This document shows positions 48,700-57,556 of a stretch of 64,000 bases of DNA, one piece after another. Below the pieces are notes generated by a model. It made no database searches. It saw only the letters and a program-made list of their open reading frames with translations, and was not told where the DNA came from. Numbering within the stretch: position 1 is the first letter of the stretch; each line of letters opens with the position of its first letter. The position numbers and the translations under genes are program-made. Source of the DNA: an uncultured Alphaproteobacteria bacterium (GTDB lineage Bacteria > Pseudomonadota > Alphaproteobacteria > Rhodobacterales > Rhodobacteraceae); NCBI GenBank assembly GCA_902584635.1, contig CACIAQ010000001.1:62001-126000 (forward strand). The letters run 5' to 3'.

Positions 48700-48759
48700 C
48701 TTAAAACCAACTCAGAACGTAAATTGTAGCTTACAGTGATTCATTTTTAAATCCAGTTA

Positions 48760-50013
48760 TCAAGTTTTTTTTGCCAAAATTGCAATAAAATAACTGGAAC
48801 AAACTAAAAAGACCGTCGTAAAGAATAAGCAAAGGCTAAGCCCGCCCAACTGATAGCTAACTCCAGATAATAGTGTTCCAAAAAAGCGACCCACTGCGTT
48901 AGCTGAATAGTAAAAACCAACATCTTCGGATGCATTTTTTTTACTTGTTAACTTTAATATCAAATAAGAATGGATGCTTGAATTAATTGCAAAAAAACCT
49001 CCAAATATAAAAAGTAAAGTGATTATTATTACAATCAGCGTAACTGACAGAGTGTTATCAAAAACAAAAGTTAACAAAGTTAAAAATAAGGTAGGGAAAA
49101 TTACAATAATGGACCAGCGAAAAGCACTAGATTCTATATTTAAATCAGTTTTTCTTTGAATAATTGCTGGCACTTGAGATTGTACGAAGCCATAAAAAAT
49201 GACCCATAGAGCCATGAAGCTACCTACCAAAAGGAAAACAACTTTACCGTTTGATCCCGTAACAAACATAGTTGAAAACACTTCCAATAAAAACAAAGGA
49301 ATTCCAATTACGAACCAAATGTCTCGTGCACCAAACAAGAAAATTCTCGACAAAGAAAGATAATTTATACTGGAAATGTCAGAAAAAAACTTTCCCTCTG
49401 ATTGTACTCTATTTGATTTTGTATTTAATTCAGGCGTTTTTAACACTGGGTTCAACGCAATCATTAGAGCTATAAACAAAATGAAGGCAAGAATATATAA
49501 AGAGATTGAGAAGGGATGAATGGTAATCAAAAAAGCACCAACAAAAAAACCTAACCCTTTAACAGTATTTTTGGATCCTGTGAGCCAACTGACGTTCCTA
49601 AAAAGCTTCCCTTTAATATTTTCATTGCTTAGAAACTTTACGGCTGTCTTACTTCCTATTTTAGTCAAATCTTTAGCGACACCACAGAGACCTTGAAAAA
49701 AGATAAGGCAAAAAATCATAAACCATTCTGGGCTATTAATCGAAAGAAGGCCAAGTGATGTTAGGCATAATACCTGCAGGCTAGTACCAGCTATCAAGAG
49801 GGTGGATAATCCAAAGCGACGACCAAAAATGCCAGCCATAAAATTTGTAATAACACCCATAAATTCGTAGAGTAGAAATATATAAGCGAGAGTAAAAGGA
49901 GAATAGCCTTTATCATGAAAATGCATTAGCACTAACATTCGTAAAGCACCATCGGTCAGCATCAAAAACCAATAAATAATCGATACATTTAAAAATGGAT
50001 TGAATATCAACAA
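48760..50013 (-). CDS. arsJ: Organoarsenical efflux permease ArsJ (MFS)
   Basis: 417 residues, twelve membrane helices. The N-terminal LTDGALRMLVLMHFHDKGYS and YEFMGVITNFMAG match ArsJ, which exports 1-arseno-3-phosphoglycerate made by the partner GAPDH from arsenate. No ATG fits; the start is a TTG at 50013 (or 50010). It lies nine bases after gapdh and upstream of phoR, so arsenate export is on the same strand and probably the same transcript as phosphate uptake. Confidence 0.9.
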   Translation of the reverse strand: MLIFNPFLNVSIIYWFLMLTDGALRMLVLMHFHDKGYSPFTLAYIFLLYEFMGVITNFMAGIFGRRFGLSTLLIAGTSLQVLCLTSLGLLSINSPEWFMIFCLIFFQGLCGVAKDLTKIGSKTAVKFLSNENIKGKLFRNVSWLTGSKNTVKGLGFFVGAFLITIHPFSISLYILAFILFIALMIALNPVLKTPELNTKSNRVQSEGKFFSDISSINYLSLSRIFLFGARDIWFVIGIPLFLLEVFSTMFVTGSNGKVVFLLVGSFMALWVIFYGFVQSQVPAIIQRKTDLNIESSAFRWSIIVIFPTLFLTLLTFVFDNTLSVTLIVIIITLLFIFGGFFAINSSIHSYLILKLTSKKNASEDVGFYYSANAVGRFFGTLLSGVSYQLGGLSLCLFFTTVFLVCSSYFIAILAKKT

Positions 50014-50022
50014 GAGGAAAGC

Positions 50023-51027
50023 CTAGTCTCGGATTAATTTAGATAAGATGTCAACCATTCTACAGGCGTATCCCCATTCATTATCATACCATGCATATAT
50101 CTTAAGCTGGGTTTTATTTACGACCATAGTTGAAAGAGAGTCGATAATTGCTGAGTGGGGATTATTAACATAATCAGATGACACCAAGGGTTTTTCTTCA
50201 TAAGATAGGATATCTCTCAAATAGGTATTTGAAGCTTCGTTAAAAAGTTGATTAATCTTATCAACTTCTACATTCTGTTTCATCTCAAAAACACAATCAG
50301 TCAATGATGCGTTCAAGAGAGGAACTCTTACAGAATGTCCATTCAGCCTTCCTTTAAGCTCTGGATAAATTAATGAAATCGCCCTAGCTGAGCCCGTGGT
50401 CGTGGGGATTAATGAGTTAATACCGGATCTCGATCGCCTTAAATTATTTTTTGGAGCATCAACAATAGTTTGAGAGTTTGTAATGTTATGGATAGTTGTA
50501 ATTGACCCATGCTTTATTCCAATATTTTCTTCGAGAACTTTTACAATAGGCGCGAGGCAATTAGTGGTACAGCTTGCGGCTGTAAATATTTTATAAGCAC
50601 TAGTGTCTATGGACTGATGATTTATTCCATAAACAATATTCTGGACATTGGATGATTCTATAGGGGCAGAAATTAATACGTATGATGCCTTTCTTTCGAA
50701 GTATGGCTCAAGTAATTTTTCTGATTTATTCACGCCAGTGCAATCTACTACCAGAAACTTTTCAGATTTAGGAAAACTAATACTCTCTATAGACCCCTCT
50801 GTCATCACAGCTATAGAATGATCTTTGTAATTAAGACAACCATTTTCAAAACAAAGGTCATCACCCCAAGTCCCATGAACGGTGTCATATCTTAAAAAAT
50901 ACTCTTGGTCAGAAGCAGACCCTGCTTTCTCATTCACCATTAAAATATTTTTATGGAGGTTCTCATCGCATAGTCTTCTAAAGACAAGCTTCCCGATTCT
51001 TCCTAACCCGTTAATAATTATTTTCAT
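50023..51027 (-). CDS. ArsJ-associated glyceraldehyde-3-phosphate dehydrogenase
   Basis: 334-residue type I GAPDH: NGLGRIGKLVFRRL, catalytic SCTTNCLAP (about 150), HNITNSQTIVDAPKNNLRRS and IPTTTGSARAI. In ArsJ systems this enzyme forms the unstable 1-arseno-3-phosphoglycerate. Adjacency to arsJ rather than pgk/tkt identifies it as the arsenate form; a second glycolytic GAPDH is expected elsewhere in the genome. GAGGT sits 6 bases before its ATG; a Pho-box-like site is 30 bases upstream. Confidence 0.9.
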   Translation of the reverse strand: MKIIINGLGRIGKLVFRRLCDENLHKNILMVNEKAGSASDQEYFLRYDTVHGTWGDDLCFENGCLNYKDHSIAVMTEGSIESISFPKSEKFLVVDCTGVNKSEKLLEPYFERKASYVLISAPIESSNVQNIVYGINHQSIDTSAYKIFTAASCTTNCLAPIVKVLEENIGIKHGSITTIHNITNSQTIVDAPKNNLRRSRSGINSLIPTTTGSARAISLIYPELKGRLNGHSVRVPLLNASLTDCVFEMKQNVEVDKINQLFNEASNTYLRDILSYEEKPLVSSDYVNNPHSAIIDSLSTMVVNKTQLKIYAWYDNEWGYACRMVDILSKLIRD

Positions 51028-51057
51028 AATAGACCTCGGATAGACGTTACAAAAAAA

Positions 51058-51076
51058 TTATGACAAAAATATGTAA
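51058..51076 (-). promoter_or_regulatory. Pho box upstream of gapdh-arsJ
   Basis: On the minus strand TTACATA-TTTT-TGTCATA, two heptamers at 11-base spacing pointing at gapdh, followed 11 bases later by TTTGTAA as a weak third repeat. TAACGT (51049-51044) could be the -10. This is the only forward-facing Pho box seen for the whole gapdh-arsJ-phoR-pst-phoU-phoB run. Confidence 0.6.
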
Positions 51077-51130
51077 GAAAATACAATTAATTGTCTATAG
51101 TTGAGGATAGAAAAATCACGGATTACAAAA

Positions 51131-52555
51131 ATGGAAAAGTTAAAAAAATTTTTTATTAATGGGACGTGGGTAAACCCAAGATCAGACGAAACAATGGCTG
51201 TGATAAGCCCATCGGATTTAAGAAAAATCGGGACTGTGTCACTAGGAAATGAACAGGATGTCAATGATGCAGTTCAGTCGGCGAAAAAAGCATTTACAAG
51301 CTTTTCCAAAACAAAAAAGAAAGAAAGAATAGATCTCTTGAAGGGTCTCAAGAGAATAACTGAGAGAAGGTTCGAAGATTTAGCCCAGGCCATGCGCGAA
51401 GAGATGGGTGCACCTATATCAATGGCACGATCTGCCCAAGCGGATGCAGCCCTAGGGCACTTGGAATCATTTATTGGTGCGCTGGCAGAGCTTAAGGAAA
51501 GAACAGTTTTGGATAGTGGGGATGTTCTTTTAAAAGAACCAGTAGGGATTTGCGGACTAATAACACCTTGGAACTGGCCTGTAAATCAAATCGCACTGAA
51601 GGTTATACCAGCTTTAGCAACTGGCTGTACCTGTATCTTGAAACCGTCAGAGTACACACCCTTATCTGCGATGGTTTATACCGAAATCATTGAAGAGGCC
51701 GGCTACCCAGCTGGTGTTTTTAATTTGGTTAACGGTGTCGGAGATACGGTGGGTAGGGCAATGTCAAAGCATCTAGAAATTGATATGATGTCTTTCACTG
51801 GATCGACAAGAGCTGGAATCATGGTAACCAAAGATTCTTCTGAGACCATTAAAAGAGTTACTTTAGAACTTGGTGGAAAATCACCTAATATTGTTTTTTC
51901 GGATGCAAATCTAGAAAGGGATATAAAATATTCGATCAATGAGTGCATGTTCAATACGGGTCAATCTTGTGATGCACCGACGAGGCTATTAGTTGAACAC
52001 TCTTGTTACGAAGAGGTTTTAAAAATAGCAAAGAAGTCAGCAGAAGAAATTTTAATCGGAGATCCAACTAAAGAGGGAGACCACATAGGGCCCTTATTTG
52101 ATAAAATACAATTCGATCGAGTTCAAAATATGATTGATTTGGGAATAAAAGAGGGAGCCTCAGTCTTAACGGGAGGTCTAGGTAAGCCTCACGGTTTAGA
52201 AAAGGGTTGGTTTGTTAAACCAACAATTTTCTATAATGTTAGAAATACTATGAGGATTGCCAGAGAAGAAATTTTCGGACCAGTTTTAGTTATAATGCCA
52301 TTCAAGAATGAGCAGGAAGCGATATCTATAGCAAATGACTCGCCCTATGGCTTAGCGGCCTATGTGCAAACGTCTGACATTAAAAAGGCAGAGCGCGTGA
52401 GTTCACAATTGAGAGTCGGGGCAGTTCACATAAATGGAGGTGGATACAATTATGGAACACCTTTTGGTGGATACAAACAATCTGGCAATGGCAGAGAGGG
52501 TGGTTTAATGGGTTTGGAGGATTATTTGGAAATTAAATCGTTACATGGGCTTTGA
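51131..52555 (+). CDS. NAD(P)-dependent aldehyde dehydrogenase, substrate unknown
   Basis: 474-residue ALDH superfamily member: TPWNWPVNQIALKVIPALA, FTGSTRAGIMV, catalytic glutamate in LELGGKSPN (about 255) and cysteine in FNTGQSCDAPTR (about 287), then EEIFGPVLVIMPF. The substrate cannot be read from sequence; its place between arsenate and phosphonate genes makes a phosphonate-derived aldehyde conceivable only. ATG 51131 chosen over TTG 51101. Stop overlaps the EamA gene end. Confidence 0.88.
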   Translation: MEKLKKFFINGTWVNPRSDETMAVISPSDLRKIGTVSLGNEQDVNDAVQSAKKAFTSFSKTKKKERIDLLKGLKRITERRFEDLAQAMREEMGAPISMARSAQADAALGHLESFIGALAELKERTVLDSGDVLLKEPVGICGLITPWNWPVNQIALKVIPALATGCTCILKPSEYTPLSAMVYTEIIEEAGYPAGVFNLVNGVGDTVGRAMSKHLEIDMMSFTGSTRAGIMVTKDSSETIKRVTLELGGKSPNIVFSDANLERDIKYSINECMFNTGQSCDAPTRLLVEHSCYEEVLKIAKKSAEEILIGDPTKEGDHIGPLFDKIQFDRVQNMIDLGIKEGASVLTGGLGKPHGLEKGWFVKPTIFYNVRNTMRIAREEIFGPVLVIMPFKNEQEAISIANDSPYGLAAYVQTSDIKKAERVSSQLRVGAVHINGGGYNYGTPFGGYKQSGNGREGGLMGLEDYLEIKSLHGL

Positions 52556-53467
52556 TATGTATTTTGTCGACTTGCTAAATAGTACCTCAATAAAGCCGGC
52601 TATCACAATTGCAAGTGCTCCAAGCCATTGAATTAAAGTCATTCTTTCCTCTGGAAGTAAAATACTAGCCGTAACAACAGCAACTATGATCTCTGACATA
52701 AGGAGAATAGCTACGCGTCCAGGAAACAAAGTTTGTGAGACTTTAAAGACAACCATAAAGCTTGGCATGAATATAATTGTAGACCATAGAAAAACATAAG
52801 GGAAAAAATCAATTACAGTCTTTTTCGGTATTTCAGTCTGGCCGATGAAAAAAAATACCAATGCTAATGCGCCTGCACTGGTGAATGCATAAACGAAGAA
52901 CGTTAGAGGAAATATTTTTATTCTTGGCGAGCGCTTCAACAATCCCGATCCAATAGCAAAAAGAAGACCTGATAAAAAACCAAAAAAGTCACCTATCTTC
53001 AATGTAAAATATGAAGTATCTTTATTTGATAGAAGCAAAAAAAGCCCTAATAAAGCAAAAATAATTGCGATTGTCCGTCTGACGGTAAATCTCTCTGATA
53101 AAAAAATCGTGCCGAAAATAGTTCCCCAGATCGGGCTAAGATAAAACAAGAGGGTTGCCCTGACAACGGTAGTCTCTAAAATCGCTCCCGCGTAAAGCGT
53201 GAAAGCAAGTCCTATAGTAAGACCAGATAATAGAGTAGACCAATCAGTAAATTTAAATTGATTGATCTTGAAAAGTGCCATTGGGGATAGAACTAGAAGT
53301 GGGCAAGCATTTATAAAAAAGATACTCCAATAGCTATCCAAACCTGCCAATGACAGTTCCCTTAATGGTATCCAATAAAGACCCCATAAGCCTCCGCTAA
53401 TTAAAAGCGCTAAGCTTAAAGATGTATCTGAGTATTTTGGCTCTATAGTGATTTTTTCACGTATCAT
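52541..53467 (-). CDS. EamA/DMT-family transporter
   Basis: 308 residues with ten predicted membrane helices in two EamA halves (about 15-145 and 160-295), a drug/metabolite exporter fold. Cargo unknown. It converges on the aldehyde dehydrogenase (15-base overlap) and diverges from the iron alcohol dehydrogenase. Confidence 0.85.
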   Translation of the reverse strand: MIREKITIEPKYSDTSLSLALLISGGLWGLYWIPLRELSLAGLDSYWSIFFINACPLLVLSPMALFKINQFKFTDWSTLLSGLTIGLAFTLYAGAILETTVVRATLLFYLSPIWGTIFGTIFLSERFTVRRTIAIIFALLGLFLLLSNKDTSYFTLKIGDFFGFLSGLLFAIGSGLLKRSPRIKIFPLTFFVYAFTSAGALALVFFFIGQTEIPKKTVIDFFPYVFLWSTIIFMPSFMVVFKVSQTLFPGRVAILLMSEIIVAVVTASILLPEERMTLIQWLGALAIVIAGFIEVLFSKSTKYISKPM

Positions 53468-53573
53468 TAACAGCTTCTCAATGTTTTAGTGTTCCACAGC
53501 CACTTAAAAGTTTTTTACAAACCTTTCTTAAAACAATCTATTCTGTAAAAAGAAAACAGTAAATTGAGAAAAA

Positions 53574-54749
53574 ATGTTTATAGAGGATGAAAAAATTTTA
53601 ACACCACAGGATTGGGTATTCCCAATACCAATAGCTTATGGACCTGGACGCATTTGGGAGGTAGGTGATTATTGCACAAAATATGGTATTTCAAATCCTT
53701 TAATTGTCACTGATAAAGGAAGCAAAAACCTATCATTTATAGATATTTTAAAAAAGGCTTTGAAAAAGAAAAATGTTTCTTTTGGTTTTTACAACGGTAT
53801 AGCGCCTAACCCAAATGATAAAGATTTAGAAATGGGGTGCGACCAGTTCTCAAAAGATAAACATGATGGGATAATAGCAATTGGTGGAGGTAGCGCATTG
53901 GATGGAGGTAAAGCCATTGGCTTGACTGTTAACAGCGGTAAAGATCTCTGGAGATTTGACTACGAGAAAAATCCTCCCAAAATAGACAATTTTAGTGTGT
54001 TCCCAAAGCTTATTACCATTCCGACCACAGCAGGTACTGGAGCAGAAACCGAAAGTACCGCGATGGTAACGCATTCAAAAAAACTAATGAAGTTCTGTGT
54101 TTGGCATCCGATGTACAAGCCCTGCCAAACAATATTAGATCCAATGGTAACACTGGATCTCCCTTTTAATTTAACCGCATGGACTGGGTTGGATGCTCTT
54201 ACGCATGCAATTGAAGCGTATTTGGTTCCTGACTTTAACCCTATCTATGATGCAATGGCATTGGAATCGTTACACCTCATATGGAAATATTTGCCAAGAG
54301 CATGTGATAATCTTAATGACTTGAACGCAAGATCGGGAATGCTTATAGGGTCGTGTATGGCCGGTGTGTCATTTTTAAAGGGCCTGGGGTTGGTTCATGC
54401 AATATCTCACATGATTGGCGCGGAGTTTAACACTCATCACGGCTTGACCAATGCTATTATTTTGCCAACGGTCTTAGATTTCAACTTGGTGAATATGGGT
54501 GAAAAGACAAATAGAATAACCAAATCACTTGGTTTAAAGGAAGATACCCAGCATCATTTAATTTCATGTATTAAACAATTATTAACACAATTAGAAATCC
54601 CGAAGTCACTCTCAGAAATTGGGGTCCCTGCCAACTGTGCCAAAAGGATTGCAAAAAAAGCTATGTTTGACACAGCTACGTCAACAAATCCCGTTAAAGT
54701 GACCGTTACCGACATTGAAAAATTAATAAACGCGTCAATTATTAGTTAA
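53574..54749 (+). CDS. Iron-containing alcohol dehydrogenase
   Basis: 391-residue group III ADH. NAD site GGGSALDGGKAIGL (about 103-116) and metal ligands in GLDALTHAIEAYL and GLVHAISHMIGAEFNTHHGL are all present. Substrate unknown. The family includes phosphonoacetaldehyde reductase and 1,3-propanediol dehydrogenase, so a phosphonate link is possible but not shown. The 106-base leader has no clear Pho box. A 94-base gap with a strong Pho array separates it from phnC. Confidence 0.88.
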   Translation: MFIEDEKILTPQDWVFPIPIAYGPGRIWEVGDYCTKYGISNPLIVTDKGSKNLSFIDILKKALKKKNVSFGFYNGIAPNPNDKDLEMGCDQFSKDKHDGIIAIGGGSALDGGKAIGLTVNSGKDLWRFDYEKNPPKIDNFSVFPKLITIPTTAGTGAETESTAMVTHSKKLMKFCVWHPMYKPCQTILDPMVTLDLPFNLTAWTGLDALTHAIEAYLVPDFNPIYDAMALESLHLIWKYLPRACDNLNDLNARSGMLIGSCMAGVSFLKGLGLVHAISHMIGAEFNTHHGLTNAIILPTVLDFNLVNMGEKTNRITKSLGLKEDTQHHLISCIKQLLTQLEIPKSLSEIGVPANCAKRIAKKAMFDTATSTNPVKVTVTDIEKLINASIIS

Positions 54750-54768
54750 CAACTTCATATTTTTAATC

Positions 54769-54830
54769 TGTTATTTTTCTTTCACAAATGTGAAATTATT
54801 CTGTCACTTTGCTGATCTATCTCTGTGTTT
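54769..54830 (+). promoter_or_regulatory. Pho-box array before phnC
   Basis: Six heptamers start exactly every 11 bases: TGTTATT 54769, TTTCACA 54780, TGAAATT 54791, TGTCACT 54802, TGATCTA 54813, TGTGTTT 54824. The fourth matches the consensus best; the fifth and sixth are weak. TATTCT (54797-54802) is a plausible -10 ten bases after the second heptamer, leaving about 35 bases of leader to the phnC ATG. Confidence 0.65.
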
Positions 54831-54843
54831 AGAAAGTGAAATC

Positions 54844-55650
54844 ATGCACCTACAAGTATCAAAACTTAAAAAAGAATTTGGTTCGACAGTCGCAATAAAT
54901 AGCGTTTCTTTTGAATCTACTAAAAATGAGTTCATAGGTATCATCGGTCGTTCTGGCGCAGGAAAGTCAACGCTCCTCCGGGTTTTAAATAGACTGACTA
55001 CTGAAACTGAAGGGAAAGTGTTTGCCGGGAGCATAAATATTCTGGAGCTCAAGGGTTCAGAGAAAAGGCAGTGGCAATCTCAATGCGCAATGATTTTCCA
55101 GCAATTTAATTTAGTGCCTCGCTTGGACGTGATCACAAACGTCATATTGGGTCGCTTGTTCTACCAGTCTACCTTGCGGTCAACACTCAGATTTTTTACT
55201 AAAGAAGAGCGTTCGGATGCCCTTGATTTGATGAATCGTTTCGGTGTCGCTCCTACAGCTTTGCAAAGAGCAGAAACTTTATCTGGAGGTCAGCAACAGA
55301 GGGTAGCGATCTGTAGAGCGATGATGCAAAATCCAAAAATAATTTTAGCAGATGAGCCAATTGCATCCTTGGATCCATTAAACGCACGGCTAGTAATGGA
55401 AGCACTGCAATCAATTAATTCGAGCGAAAAAATCAAAGTGATATGTAATTTGCACACTTTAGATACAGCAAGAACATATTGCGACAGGATTATTGGAATG
55501 CGGTCTGGAGAGATAGTATTTGACGGCAAGCCAAGTGAATTGAGCGATGCGAAAGCAAGAGAAATTTACGGTGTTGAGGCTGATGAGGCATTCGAAGCGT
55601 CAGTAACCTCAACGTCCTTAAATACATCCCACATAGGGATTGCAAGTTAA
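54844..55650 (+). CDS. phnC: Phosphonate ABC transporter ATPase PhnC
   Basis: ABC ATPase of phosphonate import. Walker A IGRSGAGKSTLLRVL, signature [14 protein letters not shown], Walker B IILADEPIASLDP. I chose ATG 54844, giving 268 residues that begin with LQVSKLKKEFGSTVAI; a longer frame from 54790 would start inside the Pho array. First of phnC-D-E-E. Confidence 0.94.
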   Translation: MHLQVSKLKKEFGSTVAINSVSFESTKNEFIGIIGRSGAGKSTLLRVLNRLTTETEGKVFAGSINILELKGSEKRQWQSQCAMIFQQFNLVPRLDVITNVILGRLFYQSTLRSTLRFFTKEERSDALDLMNRFGVAPTALQRAETLSGGQQQRVAICRAMMQNPKIILADEPIASLDPLNARLVMEALQSINSSEKIKVICNLHTLDTARTYCDRIIGMRSGEIVFDGKPSELSDAKAREIYGVEADEAFEASVTSTSLNTSHIGIAS

Positions 55651-55672
55651 TATTTAAAATGAGGAGTTCACG

Positions 55673-56626
55673 ATGTTAAAGAAGTTTTTTTTAGTATCTA
55701 CTTTGTTTCTGTTTTTTGGAGCAACCTATGCTGAGCCTAATCCAAACTATAAGGGCCCAACATACGATCTAAGTAAAATACAACCAGAGTTTAGAATTGG
55801 CTTTTTAGGGGACGAAGCCGCACAAGATATAATTGCAAGGAACCAGTGCTTGCCACCGTACTTTGAAGCTGCGTATGGAGTTCCAGCAAAAATGTTTACG
55901 TTTACTGACTACGCTGGAACGATGGAGTCAATGCTAGGTGGTAATATAGATTATGCATGGTTTGGTGCATCGGGCTATGCCGGAATGTACTTAGCAGATC
56001 CTGATGCTGCCGTTCCAGTGTTGACAAGAATGCAACCAACTGGAGATACAGGCTATTATTCAATAATGGTAACTAGAAAAGACTCAGGGATAAACAATCT
56101 TGATGATATGAAAGGTAAAGTGCTCGGCTTTGCAGATCCGAATTCAACCTCAGGATACCTAATCCCATCAGTTGAATTACCTGACATTTACAATATAAAT
56201 ATGGCTGAATACTTCAAAGATACCCCTTTCATGGGAGGGCACGAAAATGGAGTGCTCGGCGTGTTGAACGGTGATGTGGATGCGGCAGTAACTTGGGTGT
56301 CAGGCGTCGGTGAATGGGACGAGGGCTACTCTTCAGGTAACTTAAGAAGAATGGTTGAAAAAGGTCTGCTTAATATGGACGATATAAAGCAAATATGGTC
56401 ATCAAAGCTTATCCCGAACGGTCCAATGGTTATGCGAAAAGCTATACCAAAAGAAGCAAGAGATGTAATGGTTGGCATGAAGCAGTGGATTCACGAAAAC
56501 GACCCGAAGTGTAGCGAAAATATTGCAAACGGTATAGTAAGAGCGTGGGTTCCTGTTGATCACTCCTTTTATGAGGTGGTTGTGAAGGCCAGAAAGGCTA
56601 AGCTCGAAGCTAAGAAGAAAAACTAA
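55673..56626 (+). CDS. phnD: Phosphonate-binding periplasmic protein PhnD
   Basis: 317-residue binding protein with a signal peptide (cleavage likely after TYA, residue 20) and the PhnD pattern RIGFLGDEAAQDII, DYAWFGASGYAGMYL and FADPNSTSGYLIPS. GAGG lies 8 bases before the ATG. It is followed by a hairpin at 56650-56676, then phnE. Confidence 0.94.
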   Translation: MLKKFFLVSTLFLFFGATYAEPNPNYKGPTYDLSKIQPEFRIGFLGDEAAQDIIARNQCLPPYFEAAYGVPAKMFTFTDYAGTMESMLGGNIDYAWFGASGYAGMYLADPDAAVPVLTRMQPTGDTGYYSIMVTRKDSGINNLDDMKGKVLGFADPNSTSGYLIPSVELPDIYNINMAEYFKDTPFMGGHENGVLGVLNGDVDAAVTWVSGVGEWDEGYSSGNLRRMVEKGLLNMDDIKQIWSSKLIPNGPMVMRKAIPKEARDVMVGMKQWIHENDPKCSENIANGIVRAWVPVDHSFYEVVVKARKAKLEAKKKN

Positions 56627-56649
56627 GTACTTCATCGTAATTATTTTAT

Positions 56650-56676
56650 AATGTGCGCCAAAAAAAGGTGCACATT
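56650..56676 (+). promoter_or_regulatory. Hairpin between phnD and phnE
   Basis: AATGTGCGCC and GGTGCACATT pair over 10 bases with one G-U wobble, around a loop of seven A residues. There is no T-run right after it. Such stems after a binding-protein gene can protect the upstream mRNA and lower permease expression. Confidence 0.55.
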
Positions 56677-56701
56677 ACTCCTTTTAAAAAAGAATTATTT
56701 T

Positions 56702-57556
56702 ATGTCACAAAACGCAATAACAATCGAAAGTCTTGAAGAAAATCTAAAAGTTTTAGCAAGACAAAGAGCGATTTATTCGGTCCTCTTTATCGGTGCTATA
56801 ATTTTCATAGTTGTGAGTGGTGTTGGTGTTGCAAATCAATATAATGCTGGAAGTTTTACAAGAGGAGTCGAGAATTTTTTTGACTACCCGGCGGATCTTT
56901 TCAGTGATGCCTTTGAGGCTGGTTGGGGATGGTTTGGTATAGTCTTAAGTTTTATCCCTGCTTTATTTGAGACTTTTTCCGCTGCAGTGTTTTCTACCGT
57001 AGTTGGTGCTTCAATCGCATTAATCCTATGTCCCTTGGCCACCATTAACCTTTCGCCAAATCAGGTTACCGTACAGATCGTAAGAAGGACCTTTGATATT
57101 CTCAGATCTTTTCCAGAGTTAGTTTTTGCGTTAATATTATTATATCTCATGGGAAAATCGATCGTTCCCGCCATTATAGCGGTAACTCTTCATACAATTG
57201 GAGCGATGGGTAAACTTTTTTCGGAAGCTATAGAAAATATTGATATGAAACCAGTAGATGGTCTCAAATCAGTGGGAGCTCGCTGGTACCAGATTATTTG
57301 CTTTGCTGTTTATCCTCAGGTATTACCTTTGGTTCTCTCCTACTCTCTTTTAAGATTGGAGATAAATGTCAGGGCCTCTACTATTTTAGGTTTTGTAGGA
57401 GCTGGGGGAATAGGGGCATATTTAACAGCATCACTTCAATGGAGATATGGAGATGAAGTATTAGCAATTATGTTTCTACTAGTGGCAACAATAACTGCTT
57501 TAGATTATTTTTCATCATATGTTCGACATAAGCTTATCGGGAAGATTTCAGCATGA
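56702..57556 (+). CDS. phnE: Phosphonate ABC transporter permease PhnE (first)
   Basis: 284-residue permease with about six membrane helices and the EAA loop SEAIENIDMKPVDGLKSVGA that meets PhnC. ATG 56702 is chosen because the ATG at 56651 lies inside the hairpin. Its stop overlaps the second phnE by ATGA. Duplicate phnE genes are normal in Rhodobacterales C-P lyase clusters. Confidence 0.92.
   Translation: MSQNAITIESLEENLKVLARQRAIYSVLFIGAIIFIVVSGVGVANQYNAGSFTRGVENFFDYPADLFSDAFEAGWGWFGIVLSFIPALFETFSAAVFSTVVGASIALILCPLATINLSPNQVTVQIVRRTFDILRSFPELVFALILLYLMGKSIVPAIIAVTLHTIGAMGKLFSEAIENIDMKPVDGLKSVGARWYQIICFAVYPQVLPLVLSYSLLRLEINVRASTILGFVGAGGIGAYLTASLQWRYGDEVLAIMFLLVATITALDYFSSYVRHKLIGKISA

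Noticed and set aside
53468..53573. Pho box before the iron alcohol dehydrogenase (CTGTAAAAAGAAAACAG)
   Set aside because: It reads as an inverted CTGT/ACAG pair and not as direct 11-base-spaced heptamers.
54790..54843. Longer phnC from ATG 54790
   Set aside because: The added 18 residues lie inside the Pho array and do not resemble PhnC; the ATG at 54844 begins at the family N-terminus.
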